The notes below the pieces were generated by a model. The model had not been told where the DNA came from. It saw only the letters and a program-made list of their open reading frames with translations, and did no database searches. Both the position numbers and the translations under genes were made by a program. DNA of 56,254 bases from Candidatus Nomurabacteria bacterium (GTDB taxonomy: Bacteria > Patescibacteriota > Minisyncoccia > Phycocordibacterales > UBA9973): contig JAHFNO010000008.1 of NCBI GenBank assembly GCA_023267275.1, positions 1 through 56,254 of the forward strand, given 5' to 3'. Numbering within the stretch: position 1 is the first letter of the stretch; each line of letters starts with the position of its first letter. Below, one piece after another: positions 19,803 through 28,360 of the stretch.

Positions 19803-19922
19803 TCCCCTCCTTACCGAGGAGGGGTGGCTGTACTCAGACGAGGTGGTGATTTTTTTGTATTAAATTTAATCACCACCCCTCGCGCGAGTGCGCGTCGTTC
19901 CCCTCCTCGACAAGGAGGGGAA
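19803..19922. repeat. Intergenic nested palindromic repeat, family 2 copy 2
   Basis: cccctccttaccgaggagggg ... acgaggtggtgattt ... aatcaccacccct ... cccctcctcgacaaggagggg. Confidence 0.6.
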
Positions 19923-19929
19923 AATTATA

Positions 19930-20370
19930 CTAATTATCTAATTTTTTAATTCTTCGAATGTGTCGTTCTTCTCCAGAAAATGGAGTTTCGATAAAAATCT
20001 TTACTGCCTGTATTGCTTCATCATCGTTTATAAAACCTGTGGCGAGAGAAAGAATATTGGCATTGTTGTGTTCACGAGCGAGTTTTGGTATTTCAAGATT
20101 TCCGCCATGATACACAGCGGCGCGCACGCCTTTTGTACGATTTGCACACATTGCCTCCCCTTCACCTGTCTTTCCCATGATAATTCCAAAGCTACCTTCT
20201 TCGCCTGCGACTCCTTCTGCAACAAGAGAAATAAAATCTGGATAGTCGTCGTCTTCCATGTAAGTAAAAGCTCCTTCATCTTTTATCGCCACACCCAAAT
20301 CAACCAAATATGCTTTGATTTTTTCTTTGAGTTCGTATCCGGCATGATCTGTTCCTAGATATATTTTCAT
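19930..20370 (-). CDS. rpiB: RpiB/LacA/LacB-family sugar-phosphate isomerase
   Basis: MKIYLGTDHAGYELKEKIKAYL...GEGEAMCANRTKGVRAAVYHG...REHNNANILSLATGF. Confidence 0.93.
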   Translation of the reverse strand: MKIYLGTDHAGYELKEKIKAYLVDLGVAIKDEGAFTYMEDDDYPDFISLVAEGVAGEEGSFGIIMGKTGEGEAMCANRTKGVRAAVYHGGNLEIPKLAREHNNANILSLATGFINDDEAIQAVKIFIETPFSGEERHIRRIKKLDN

Positions 20371-20372
20371 AA

Positions 20373-20672
20373 TTATTTTTCTCCTTTTACAACAAATCCT
20401 TTTTCAAATCCGCCTTTGTCTGCTAATTTTTGCATTCTTGTTTCAAACAAATTAGTGAATTCGGGAAATTTTTTTAGTGATTCAATTACTTCAACAATAT
20501 CGGCAAGTTCTTCTACATTTTTTGCTTCAAGAAATTCTTTTACTTCTTCTTCAAGTTTTTTAATCAATTCATTTTTATATTCTTCTCCTTCCACAATTCT
20601 TTTCTCGTGAGGAATACCCTACGATTCAAGAATGTCAGGAATTTTATCTCGTACTAGTTTGTTGTATTCCAT
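20373..20672 (-). pseudogene. MazG-like/phosphoribosyl-ATP pyrophosphohydrolase-like gene with in-frame amber codon
   Basis: MEYNKLVRDKIPDILES*GIPHEKRIVEGEEYKNELIKKLEEEVKEFLEAKNVEELADIVEVIESL; TAG at 20619-20621 with the family sequence continuing in frame on both sides. Confidence 0.75.
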
Positions 20673-20841
20673 ATAAACATCATAACACGAGAACAAGGAG
20701 CATAAAAACAAAATACGGATAGAGATAGTTTTAGATGGTCAACTATAACGTAATATATTGACTTTTTGAATACTAATACGGTATACTACTACTCGTAAAT
20801 GGCTTCGGCCCTCCCCGCAAGGGGTCAAAATAAGAGACGCT

Positions 20842-21231
20842 TTATTTCAGAAATGAGCTAAGGCGTTTTTTGATTTCTTCAAAATCGTTCTCAGGAACCA
20901 TACCGATTTTATAACTCAATCTCTTGCTGTCGATAAGCCTCAATTGTGAAAGAATGGCAGAAGTAGACTCGCCTTCTCTGTATTCGAATTGAAAATAATA
21001 TTTTCCTTTCTTGTCTTTCTTTGTGGTCGGCACAACCCAGCACACCTCATTGTTAAATTTTTTTACAACGATTATGGGGCGCAAAAATTCTTCACCTTTT
21101 CCATCTTGTTCAAAACCAAGATTCAAGCCGATTGAAGAAAACCACATCTCACGCTCATGAAAAAATGGTCGATTCTTGTTTTCCTGCAAATTACTTTTTT
21201 GGCTATGCCATTCACCAAAATTTTTAATCAT
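20842..21231 (-). CDS. PemK/MazF-like toxin-family protein
   Basis: REMWFSSIGLNLGFEQDGKGEEFLRPIIVVKKFNNEVCWVVPTTKKDKKGKYYF...AILSQLRLIDSKRL. Confidence 0.8.
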   Translation of the reverse strand: MIKNFGEWHSQKSNLQENKNRPFFHEREMWFSSIGLNLGFEQDGKGEEFLRPIIVVKKFNNEVCWVVPTTKKDKKGKYYFQFEYREGESTSAILSQLRLIDSKRLSYKIGMVPENDFEEIKKRLSSFLK

Positions 21232-21239
21232 GTTTTTAC

Positions 21240-21362
21240 TTATTTAATCGTCTTTCCTGTCTTAACTACATGTTCAACAAGCGTATAGGTATACCCCAGT
21301 TCATGGTCATACCACGTCAGTGAAATCCCTTTTTCGACCGATGTTGCTTGTGTTGTTATCAT
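21240..21362 (-). pseudogene. C-terminal fragment resembling glyceraldehyde-3-phosphate dehydrogenase
   Basis: MITTQATSVEKGISLTWYDHELGYTYTLVEHVVKTGKTIK* resembles the GAPDH C-terminal WYDNEWGYS region; in-frame stop just upstream. Confidence 0.6.
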
Positions 21363-21412
21363 CGGTCTATTTTACCATATTAGAATTTCTTTTGAAATTT
21401 CCTGTCTAAGCT

Positions 21413-21454
21413 CGCCTGCTGATTCCCCGAATTCCTTCAGAATCTCAGCAGGCG
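21413..21454. repeat. Perfect 10-bp inverted repeat next to the integrase end
   Basis: CGCCTGCTGA (21413-21422) / TCAGCAGGCG (21445-21454), with inner GATTC/GAATC. Confidence 0.7.
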
Positions 21455-21529
21455 GGCGAAGTCTGTTTTCTTCTTTCAAGGATCGCTATTTTGTATTTTA
21501 CTCCAACTCCTAACAGGAAGCAAGCAAGT

Positions 21530-21781
21530 TTACCGCTTCTTGGGAGTGGATATCATATGGGGGTATTTTGTCTTGACAACTCGTGAAGATTGGGCTTTTT
21601 TGTCGCCTTGTTTAGCCTTTTCTCGCATGTAGATTTCATGCAAAGTAGACCGTGCAAGCGGCTTCCCTGTTTTCTTGTTTTTGTAGCGTGCCGATAGATT
21701 TGCAAATGAATGCTTTATCGGATCAAGGTCATGCAGTCGTACAATCTCATCATTTCGTTTTAGGTTGGGCTTGTTTGCCAT
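21530..21781 (-). CDS. Small basic hypothetical protein
   Basis: 83-aa basic ORF next to integrase. Confidence 0.5.
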   Translation of the reverse strand: MANKPNLKRNDEIVRLHDLDPIKHSFANLSARYKNKKTGKPLARSTLHEIYMREKAKQGDKKAQSSRVVKTKYPHMISTPKKR

Positions 21782-21810
21782 TACCCTATAATACTACGAA
21801 AATAGTTTGA

Positions 21811-22947
21811 TTAAAACTTTGACCACTTGCCTCCACCCGGTGTGTTTACGATCGTGTTGTGCTTCGGGCGATTAATAAATTGATCATTCGAGGGTATATT
21901 TCCTTTCTGCATAAATTCAATGAAGGAATCAAATATCTCTTTGGCGTTATCCAAGTTGTCGAGACTCATGATCCCTTTCAAGTTTTTATTGAGTCTGGCT
22001 TTGTCTTGTTTCGGATTACCCACGGTGTTTTGGAAAAGATTCCATCGCTCTTTCAAATCGGTTCCCCACATCATTGTGTAAAACTGTGAGCTCTCAAGGT
22101 TTGAGTGGCCGAGAATGTTTGTAACATCTGCACTTGCCCCGCCTTCCTTGATGATCTTTCGTCCTCCGTAGTGACGAGCTGAGTGTGCATTGAAAATTGA
22201 GGGCAGTCTGGCACGGTTCGATATCATTCTAAAAACTTCGCACACAGACCGATTCGTCATGCGCTTACCGCTAACATCGTATATGCCACACTTTCTGATT
22301 GAAATAAATACTGCGTTGGGATCGTCGAATGTCATGAGTTTTTGTATCTCACTTTTCTTCTTCAGCCACGCTTTGAGATACTTGCCAGTTTTTGCCGTCC
22401 AGAATATCTCTCGGACCGGACGCTTACCTCTCGATTTCTCGGTTCGTATAAGTGCACAGCCAGATAGGTCTTTATTAAATTGGAGCTCGTCTTCGTCTAC
22501 TGATATTATTTCTCCAGTTCGTGCCCATGAATCCCACACCATATGTACCAAGGCTAGATTTCTGATGTTGTTCGGATTGTTATCGCGCGGAATCGCGCTC
22601 ACTAGTTTTTTGAAGTCTTCATCATTTGCCACGCGCGGGATATTAAATTCTTTCTTTTGAAGCGGAATGAGTGATTCGTTGATGCAGTTGTGTCCTCTTA
22701 AGTTATAAAACTCGAAGAATTTTCGCAAGGCAAGTGCGACAATGTTTATGCCATTGCGCTTCCACCCGAGCCGTTCCATTTCTTTCATGTAGTGCAGTAT
22801 GTGGTGGATTTGAATCTGTTCGATATCTTGATCTCCCATGACAAGGCAAAAAATCCGCAGTGCGGAGTCATATCGAACGACCGTTTGGCCGGTTACTTTG
22901 AACCCTCTCCAATTTTTGAATTCTTCTATTGCTTGGCTTAATTTCAT
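21811..22947 (-). CDS. Tyrosine recombinase / phage integrase
   Basis: ARTGEIISVDEDEL...FNAHSARHYGGRKIIKEGGASADVTNILGHSNLESSQFYTM (catalytic R, HxxR, H, Y). Confidence 0.92.
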   Translation of the reverse strand: MKLSQAIEEFKNWRGFKVTGQTVVRYDSALRIFCLVMGDQDIEQIQIHHILHYMKEMERLGWKRNGINIVALALRKFFEFYNLRGHNCINESLIPLQKKEFNIPRVANDEDFKKLVSAIPRDNNPNNIRNLALVHMVWDSWARTGEIISVDEDELQFNKDLSGCALIRTEKSRGKRPVREIFWTAKTGKYLKAWLKKKSEIQKLMTFDDPNAVFISIRKCGIYDVSGKRMTNRSVCEVFRMISNRARLPSIFNAHSARHYGGRKIIKEGGASADVTNILGHSNLESSQFYTMMWGTDLKERWNLFQNTVGNPKQDKARLNKNLKGIMSLDNLDNAKEIFDSFIEFMQKGNIPSNDQFINRPKHNTIVNTPGGGKWSKF

Positions 22948-23307
22948 ACATGGGCAATCAAAAAGTCCACCTGATGCTAGTCAAAGTGGACTTTTTGTGA
23001 CGCATGCCTATTAATGAAATTAACTGGCTGTCGTCGCTCCCAAGCTTGGGATACATACTCTCGCGAGTATGCACTATCATCTTATTCAATCCCGAGGGAT
23101 ATAGCAAGACGCATGCTTGGCTAAAGTCCATTGCTAGCTTCTGACCGAGTATCGGCCTGATCCCTTTCGGGACAATGGATTCATATTTGATTGTCACTAC
23201 ATCCTAGTGTAGTGGCAATCTATTGTCAAGAAGGACAATCTATGTTCTAGCTGTAAAATCAATAAAATATCAAAAAAGTCAATTAAAATAAGGGTATTTT
23301 TAACCTA

Positions 23308-23345
23308 TAAAAAAGTCGCACCGCCTTGTGAGCGATGCGACTGTA
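23308..23345 (-). terminator. Rho-independent terminator after the phosphoribosyltransferase-like gene
   Basis: Minus strand: GTCGCAtcgctcacaaggcggTGCGACTTTTTT. Confidence 0.8.
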
Positions 23346-23368
23346 TTTCTAAAACCAAAAAAACTCTT

Positions 23369-24385
23369 TCATACAAGCTTGTTTCTCATTTTCTGAAGAA
23401 AACCTACAACCTCAGCATCCAAAGCTGGCAAAGTCTGATGATCCCCCATTAAAACGGGCAAGGAGACCCTCGGGCAAGCCTTGAGGAGATCCGCAATCGT
23501 GATCTTGCGACCAGTCAACTCGTCTACCCGACCAAAGATTTCGATGCTTGTATCCAAACAAAAGCGAGACAAGTCTCGAGCACCTTCGGTCGGCATCGTT
23601 GCCCACTTTTCCATTTTGCCGAACGGCAGAATGTAGGGATAGGCACAGCTTATACCGCTCACTGTCTGCACAGGCATGTATCCTGACGGCAATTGCTCGC
23701 CGAGTACGCGCCCGCAGTTCGGTATGAACGGAATCAAATCGTGATCAGGAATCCAGTCTACTAAGTTTTCGAGCGGATCGACAATCACAAGCTCTCCGTG
23801 GAATACTTCTTTGAGAACTGCGAGTGCACGGGTGCAACAGAAACCTATAACGACAGCTGTGACCTTGAGACCGAGATCGCTCAGTCTGTTCAGCACAAAG
23901 TGCATCGTACCGCCAGTAAATGCTCCGTCTTCGATTAATACAACGGATCGACCTGCAATCTTGTCGGCCAGTTCGTTGAATTGCTCATCTAACGGCTTGA
24001 AGCCCGGGCGAGCTCCGTGTCCTATCATTTCTCCTTCCGTATTGAACAGTCGGTTAATGTTGAGGACTAAGCCTTCGCTCTTTGGATTCGAGTCTGCGAT
24101 TTCTTGGCAAGTGCTGAGCACAACTTGGTTGGTCATGTCTTGAATGCGAGTCTCTACTTCTTTCCAGATTTTGAGTCTCACTTTAGTCATGCCGATCGTG
24201 TGTATGTTCACGTTCGGAAGAGCGTTTTGCATCTTCTCGAACAGGAGCCGATGAAAGCTCCCGAACAAGTGATCGTGTGGGTGCGGAACTTCTAAAGCGC
24301 CAGACCGGAATGCTTGAAGACGGCTGTCGACATCGTAGGTAACCACATAGGTACCACGATGTGTAGCCACATGTGCTGATTTCAT
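23369..24385 (-). CDS. Phosphoribosyltransferase-like protein
   Basis: VVLIEDGAFTGGTMHFVLNRL resembles the PRPP-binding loop of PRTases. Confidence 0.6.
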   Translation of the reverse strand: MKSAHVATHRGTYVVTYDVDSRLQAFRSGALEVPHPHDHLFGSFHRLLFEKMQNALPNVNIHTIGMTKVRLKIWKEVETRIQDMTNQVVLSTCQEIADSNPKSEGLVLNINRLFNTEGEMIGHGARPGFKPLDEQFNELADKIAGRSVVLIEDGAFTGGTMHFVLNRLSDLGLKVTAVVIGFCCTRALAVLKEVFHGELVIVDPLENLVDWIPDHDLIPFIPNCGRVLGEQLPSGYMPVQTVSGISCAYPYILPFGKMEKWATMPTEGARDLSRFCLDTSIEIFGRVDELTGRKITIADLLKACPRVSLPVLMGDHQTLPALDAEVVGFLQKMRNKLV

Positions 24386-24477
24386 GGTACCTCCTTTTTT
24401 AGTTGTTATGAAAATAAAAAGAACACGGGACCTTCCCGCTCTTTTCTAGTGTATCGTTTTATAGAAAATAAGGCGAA

Positions 24478-24798
24478 TTATTTTTGCTCGCCTTTCATCC
24501 GATCAATCATCATTTTGTATCCGCCAGTACCTTCTTTCAGCCAACGATTTATCTTGGTGATCGTAACTGGAGACTCTCCCGTTTCCTCAGTGATTTGGGT
24601 AAACGAAACGCCGGCATCAAGTTTCTTTGCGACTTCCCATCGCATTGCAAATTCTCGCAGATCTCGTTCGCTCATTAAATCTCGAAAGAATGCCTTTAGT
24701 TCATCCTCATTCTTTAATGACAAAAAAACCTTTATTAAATCAGGGGATTTCTGCTCAAGTTCAGCCCATATATCATTTTTTTCTACATCAGATATCAT
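24478..24798 (-). CDS. TrpR-related YerC/YecD-like regulator
   Basis: DLREFAMRWEVAKKLDAGVSFTQITEETGESPVTITKINRWLKEGTGGY. Confidence 0.85.
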   Translation of the reverse strand: MISDVEKNDIWAELEQKSPDLIKVFLSLKNEDELKAFFRDLMSERDLREFAMRWEVAKKLDAGVSFTQITEETGESPVTITKINRWLKEGTGGYKMMIDRMKGEQK

Positions 24799-24934
24799 AC
24801 TACAGTCAAGTGTAGCACTTTTTGTGAAAAAAGGAAAGTTTAGAATTTCTTTATCTTTTCTTTATAAAAAATTCATCCACAGGACACTTCCCCTCCGACT
24901 ACGAAGAAAAAAAATAGTATGCTAACTTTTCAGT

Positions 24935-25207
24935 ATGCCTAAATTTGAAATTGATCCATTCAAAGATTTACGAAAAAATGGACACATTTGGGAAGGAGAT
25001 AAAGCCACCCTTTGGTATCATGAAAAACTTGATGGCTCTTTCGTGCTGACCGCACTCTACGATTTTGAAGATAAAAAACGACGACTATATCTAGAAGTCG
25101 ACAACTATAAAAGAAAAGTTGAATTCAAAAACGAAGACATCTCTGACGAGCTATACCGCCATGTTCTGATGGAGATTGAGATGTTTAAGGGTATAGCAAA
25201 AATATAA
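24935..25207 (+). CDS. Hypothetical protein
   Basis: 90-aa ORF, plus strand inside a minus-strand region. Confidence 0.5.
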   Translation: MPKFEIDPFKDLRKNGHIWEGDKATLWYHEKLDGSFVLTALYDFEDKKRRLYLEVDNYKRKVEFKNEDISDELYRHVLMEIEMFKGIAKI

Positions 25208-25223
25208 ATATCTCTACGTTGGC

Positions 25224-25445
25224 TTATCTAATGAAATAATTAATATCTTTATTATAAATCTTCGCAAAAGCTTTGAGCTCCACGATGTCAACTCTTTGTT
25301 GCCTTGATTCAACATTAGAAACATGAGACTGCGGTCGCTTAAGTTTTTTAGCAACTTGTACTTGAGTCAATCCTGCTTCTTGTCGTGCCCTTATCAACCT
25401 CTCAACAAAATAAGCGTATTCTTTTGTGTGAATTGACTTGACCAT
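25224..25445 (-). CDS. XRE-family HTH regulator (73 aa)
   Basis: LIRARQEAGLTQVQVAKKLKRPQSHVSNVESRQQRVDIVELKAFAKIY. Confidence 0.92.
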   Translation of the reverse strand: MVKSIHTKEYAYFVERLIRARQEAGLTQVQVAKKLKRPQSHVSNVESRQQRVDIVELKAFAKIYNKDINYFIR

Positions 25446-25461
25446 ATATTACTATATGGTC
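25440..25461. promoter_or_regulatory. Perfect palindrome overlapping the XRE start codon; candidate autoregulatory operator
   Basis: GACCATATA ttac TATATGGTC. Confidence 0.7.
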
Positions 25462-25529
25462 TATCTAAAATATGAATATCCAAAGTTTAGATATCTATAT
25501 TCCCTAATGAGTCGATGCTTATTTGATTT

Positions 25530-26465
25530 TTATTTCCAATCGAACCCTCTACCAAAATGCCCCCACGTGCAAGTATCTTTGAATTTTACCTGATCAAGTT
25601 TCAGGTACTCCCGCAATCCGCGAGGACTTAGATCGTAGCCGGTGATTTCTTGCTCCTTTCCATCAATGATTGCTACTGCCATCACTGGCTCGTTCTTCCC
25701 TATCGCATATGCGAGCTTTGTTTGAACTTCTTTCGCTGCGTGTTTTTCCAAGAGCTCGACAGCAATTCTTCGAGCCATGTATGCACCCGATCGATCGACT
25801 TTCGTATAATCCTTGCCTGAGAAAGAACCGCCGCCGATCGTAATCTCGGGACCGTAATTGTCTACAATCAACTTGCGACCAGAGAGTCCAGTGTCTGCAT
25901 CAAAACCTCCCTGTGTCCATTCACCTGCGGGATTAATGAGATATTCTTCAGCAGGAATTATTTCCTGCACAAACTTTAAGAGCTCATCGTTTTTTGTATT
26001 CTGAAAACTCGCCACCACTGTGATAACTTTCTCGCCATCGATTGTTACTTGGGTTTTTCCGTCGTAGGGATACTTCTCGAAAATCTTCTTGCAAAGCATT
26101 CGGGCAAGCTGATATTCAAGTGGCATGAAGTTTGGAGTTTCTGCTGTTGCATATCCCTTCATGATTCCTTGGTCGCCAGCACCGCCGGTATCCACGCCGC
26201 GAGCTATCTCGGGGCTTTGTAGGGCAATGTGCGTTATAACCTCGAAATCTGCCCCTACGATGGCTTTTACAATCTGTTCTACCTCGGGCTTTGCTCTGCT
26301 TGTTACCTCGCCGTTTATCGTGACAAGGTTATGCCCACCCATAACTTCGATCGCCACACGGCTCTCTGGATCGCCCTCTAAATAGGCATCGAGAATGCTA
26401 TCGGCGATGTAGTCACATATTTTGTCCGGATGTTTCGGACTCACAAACTCACTTGTTTTTCTCAT
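25530..26465 (-). CDS. metK: S-adenosylmethionine synthetase (short form)
   Basis: MRKTSEFVSPKHPDKICDYIADSILD...GAGDQGIMKGYA...GGGSFSGKDYTKVDRSGAYMARRIA. Confidence 0.95.
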   Translation of the reverse strand: MRKTSEFVSPKHPDKICDYIADSILDAYLEGDPESRVAIEVMGGHNLVTINGEVTSRAKPEVEQIVKAIVGADFEVITHIALQSPEIARGVDTGGAGDQGIMKGYATAETPNFMPLEYQLARMLCKKIFEKYPYDGKTQVTIDGEKVITVVASFQNTKNDELLKFVQEIIPAEEYLINPAGEWTQGGFDADTGLSGRKLIVDNYGPEITIGGGSFSGKDYTKVDRSGAYMARRIAVELLEKHAAKEVQTKLAYAIGKNEPVMAVAIIDGKEQEITGYDLSPRGLREYLKLDQVKFKDTCTWGHFGRGFDWK

Positions 26466-26512
26466 GGTTGTAAATAAAAAATCCTCATAAAGAGGAAAGA
26501 TCGAGGACTAAT

Positions 26513-26626
26513 CGTATCTTTCCGTGACGGCACTTTCGCATCGTCTTGGCTGGATGTGGCACCTTCTTATTTCTAAGGGTTGCCGGTGGGTCGTTGAGCC
26601 AGTCTCTCGCCACTCTCTTGATAACA
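26513..26626 (-). promoter_or_regulatory. SAM-I-type (S-box clan) riboswitch upstream of metK
   Basis: Minus strand: TTATCAAGAGAGTGGCGAGAGACTGGCTCAACGACCCACCGGCAACCCTTAGAAATAAGAAGGTGCCACATCCAGCC..GACGATGCGAAAGTGCCGTC..GATA; keeps S-box landmarks TTATCAAGAG, ACTGGC, CCGGCAACC, GGTGCCA, TCCAGC. Confidence 0.92.
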
Positions 26627-26689
26627 AACTATTTTATTGTAAATGGATTATACCAAAATTATAAAAGATCAGCTAGCTCATTCATAAAT

Positions 26690-28345
26690 TTATGGTGTCA
26701 TTTTTGTTGATCTGTCTAACCGATAAAAAAGATGTGATAAGAGACTTAAAGCATCGAGACAATCTTTCTCAGTAAAAAGCCCAGAGTCTTTGAGGTCTGA
26801 CACGACCTCGTGTGCAACAACATTTCTTCCTCCTACAACTATTCCGTGAGAAAATTCTCGGTGGGCATTTTTTATGTTTTTTATCGTGTCTGGATCAAAG
26901 TCTGTTCCATCAGCTCTTTTGAAATTCTCCGTCACTGACAGGACTGGTGTCGCGAGTTGAAAAACATTTTCCATCATTGGAGCCGCATCTGCGATTGTTG
27001 ATCCTGATTTGTTTTTTACCGCGTTTATGTATACCTTGGCCGTTTCCAAAAAAGCAGTGTAGTAGTTTCCGTCTTCGTAGTATTGTTTTGAAGCTGTTTG
27101 AACCTCTGGATGCATATATCTCCAATGATAAAAAGCGTATTCTGGAATCAGTCCATGGATTTTTTTAACGGCACCACCCATTGCTTCAACTGGAAGTTCC
27201 GAATCTCTTTCCAAACTTTGAATAAGAGGCTTCACTTGATCTCTAATTTCAGGTGGTAATTTACTAAACCATTCAGGAATGTTAACTCCTGTAGATTCTG
27301 AGAGTTGACCTTCTCGCTTTGCTGCTCTTTTGTCGCGCCAGTCTTTTTCAAGCCATCGAATCATGCTCTGTAAATAGGCCCGCAGTTCGGCCATCTCTGG
27401 ATGATCCCAAATTAAGGATTGCCGATTAGTTTCAATTACATCTTCTGGAAGGTCGTCGATAAAATCAACCTCGAGCCAACCTGTTAGGTACGAAAAGAAG
27501 TGGCTCGATTGGCTATCAGAAAAATACTCGGCCTGATTCACCAATTTATTTCTCGAAAAAAGAACAATGCCACGCATGTTTGTTTTTGGAGAAATCGGCT
27601 TTTCAGTTGCAATAAGGTGTCCGACAACCTGAGCTTTGCGTGAGTATTCACTTTCTATGCCAATATCTACCGGCACATCCCACTCGATTTCTTTGTCGAG
27701 ATCAGCGTACTTGCGTTCGTTCGTTACTTCAATTGGAGCACTCGAATTGTGTTGTAGCGTGATTTTGAAACTAGTATCAATAATAAATATTTTTGAGAGA
27801 CTCGTAGCTATGTCTTCAGGTAAAAAATCTGAATCCCTCTGAAGTCGTCTTAGAGTGATTATTGTTCCATGTTCTCTGGGACCGCAGGGTTCATCTTTCT
27901 TCACAATCACGGGTGTATACTCCTTGTCGGCTCCTTTGATATCTTCCCATCGCATTATGAAAACATTCAACATGCCGTCCTTCTTTGTGGCGATTTCAAT
28001 CTCGTGTGATATTCCAAAAAAAGAAAGCTTTCCTAGACCTTTCTTACCTATAGCCTTTCGTCCTTTTACTGAAGCGTGATCACCATCATCGTCTCGACGA
28101 TTTCTGCCGATTCTTAAAAACTTATCATTGATGTCATCGAAACTCATTCCAACTCCGTCATCCTCTATTATGATTTCTTTGTCGGCAGTATTGTCTTTAA
28201 GATTTAATTTAATATTCTCGGCATCAGCATCATAAGAGTTTGCGATGAGCTCGGCTAACACGGGAGGAAGAGTTGAATACATGCGGACACCTAAGTGCTC
28301 GATGGTATTGGGATCAAATGTCATTTTTAGTTTGGCAGTAGGCAT
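26690..28345 (-). CDS. GHKL (MORC/HSP90-like) ATPase with TIGR02391/Ymh-like C-terminal domain
   Basis: ELIANSYDADAENIKL...IIEDDGVGMSFDDINDKFLRIG...GRKAIGKKGLGKLSFFG (GHKL N, G1, G2 boxes); C-terminal FSHGIVVGGRNVVAHEV...DCLDALSLLSHLFYRLDRS. Confidence 0.8.
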   Translation of the reverse strand: MPTAKLKMTFDPNTIEHLGVRMYSTLPPVLAELIANSYDADAENIKLNLKDNTADKEIIIEDDGVGMSFDDINDKFLRIGRNRRDDDGDHASVKGRKAIGKKGLGKLSFFGISHEIEIATKKDGMLNVFIMRWEDIKGADKEYTPVIVKKDEPCGPREHGTIITLRRLQRDSDFLPEDIATSLSKIFIIDTSFKITLQHNSSAPIEVTNERKYADLDKEIEWDVPVDIGIESEYSRKAQVVGHLIATEKPISPKTNMRGIVLFSRNKLVNQAEYFSDSQSSHFFSYLTGWLEVDFIDDLPEDVIETNRQSLIWDHPEMAELRAYLQSMIRWLEKDWRDKRAAKREGQLSESTGVNIPEWFSKLPPEIRDQVKPLIQSLERDSELPVEAMGGAVKKIHGLIPEYAFYHWRYMHPEVQTASKQYYEDGNYYTAFLETAKVYINAVKNKSGSTIADAAPMMENVFQLATPVLSVTENFKRADGTDFDPDTIKNIKNAHREFSHGIVVGGRNVVAHEVVSDLKDSGLFTEKDCLDALSLLSHLFYRLDRSTKMTP

Positions 28346-28360
28346 ATATGATATCTGTTT

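Noticed and set aside
20842-21231. Complete toxin-antitoxin locus
   Set aside because: Only the PemK/MazF-like gene is present; no adjacent antitoxin-like ORF was seen, so a TA pair cannot be claimed.
22958-23197. 79-aa minus ORF upstream of the integrase
   Set aside because: Overlaps a terminator-like hairpin and has no recognisable family features; not supported as a gene.
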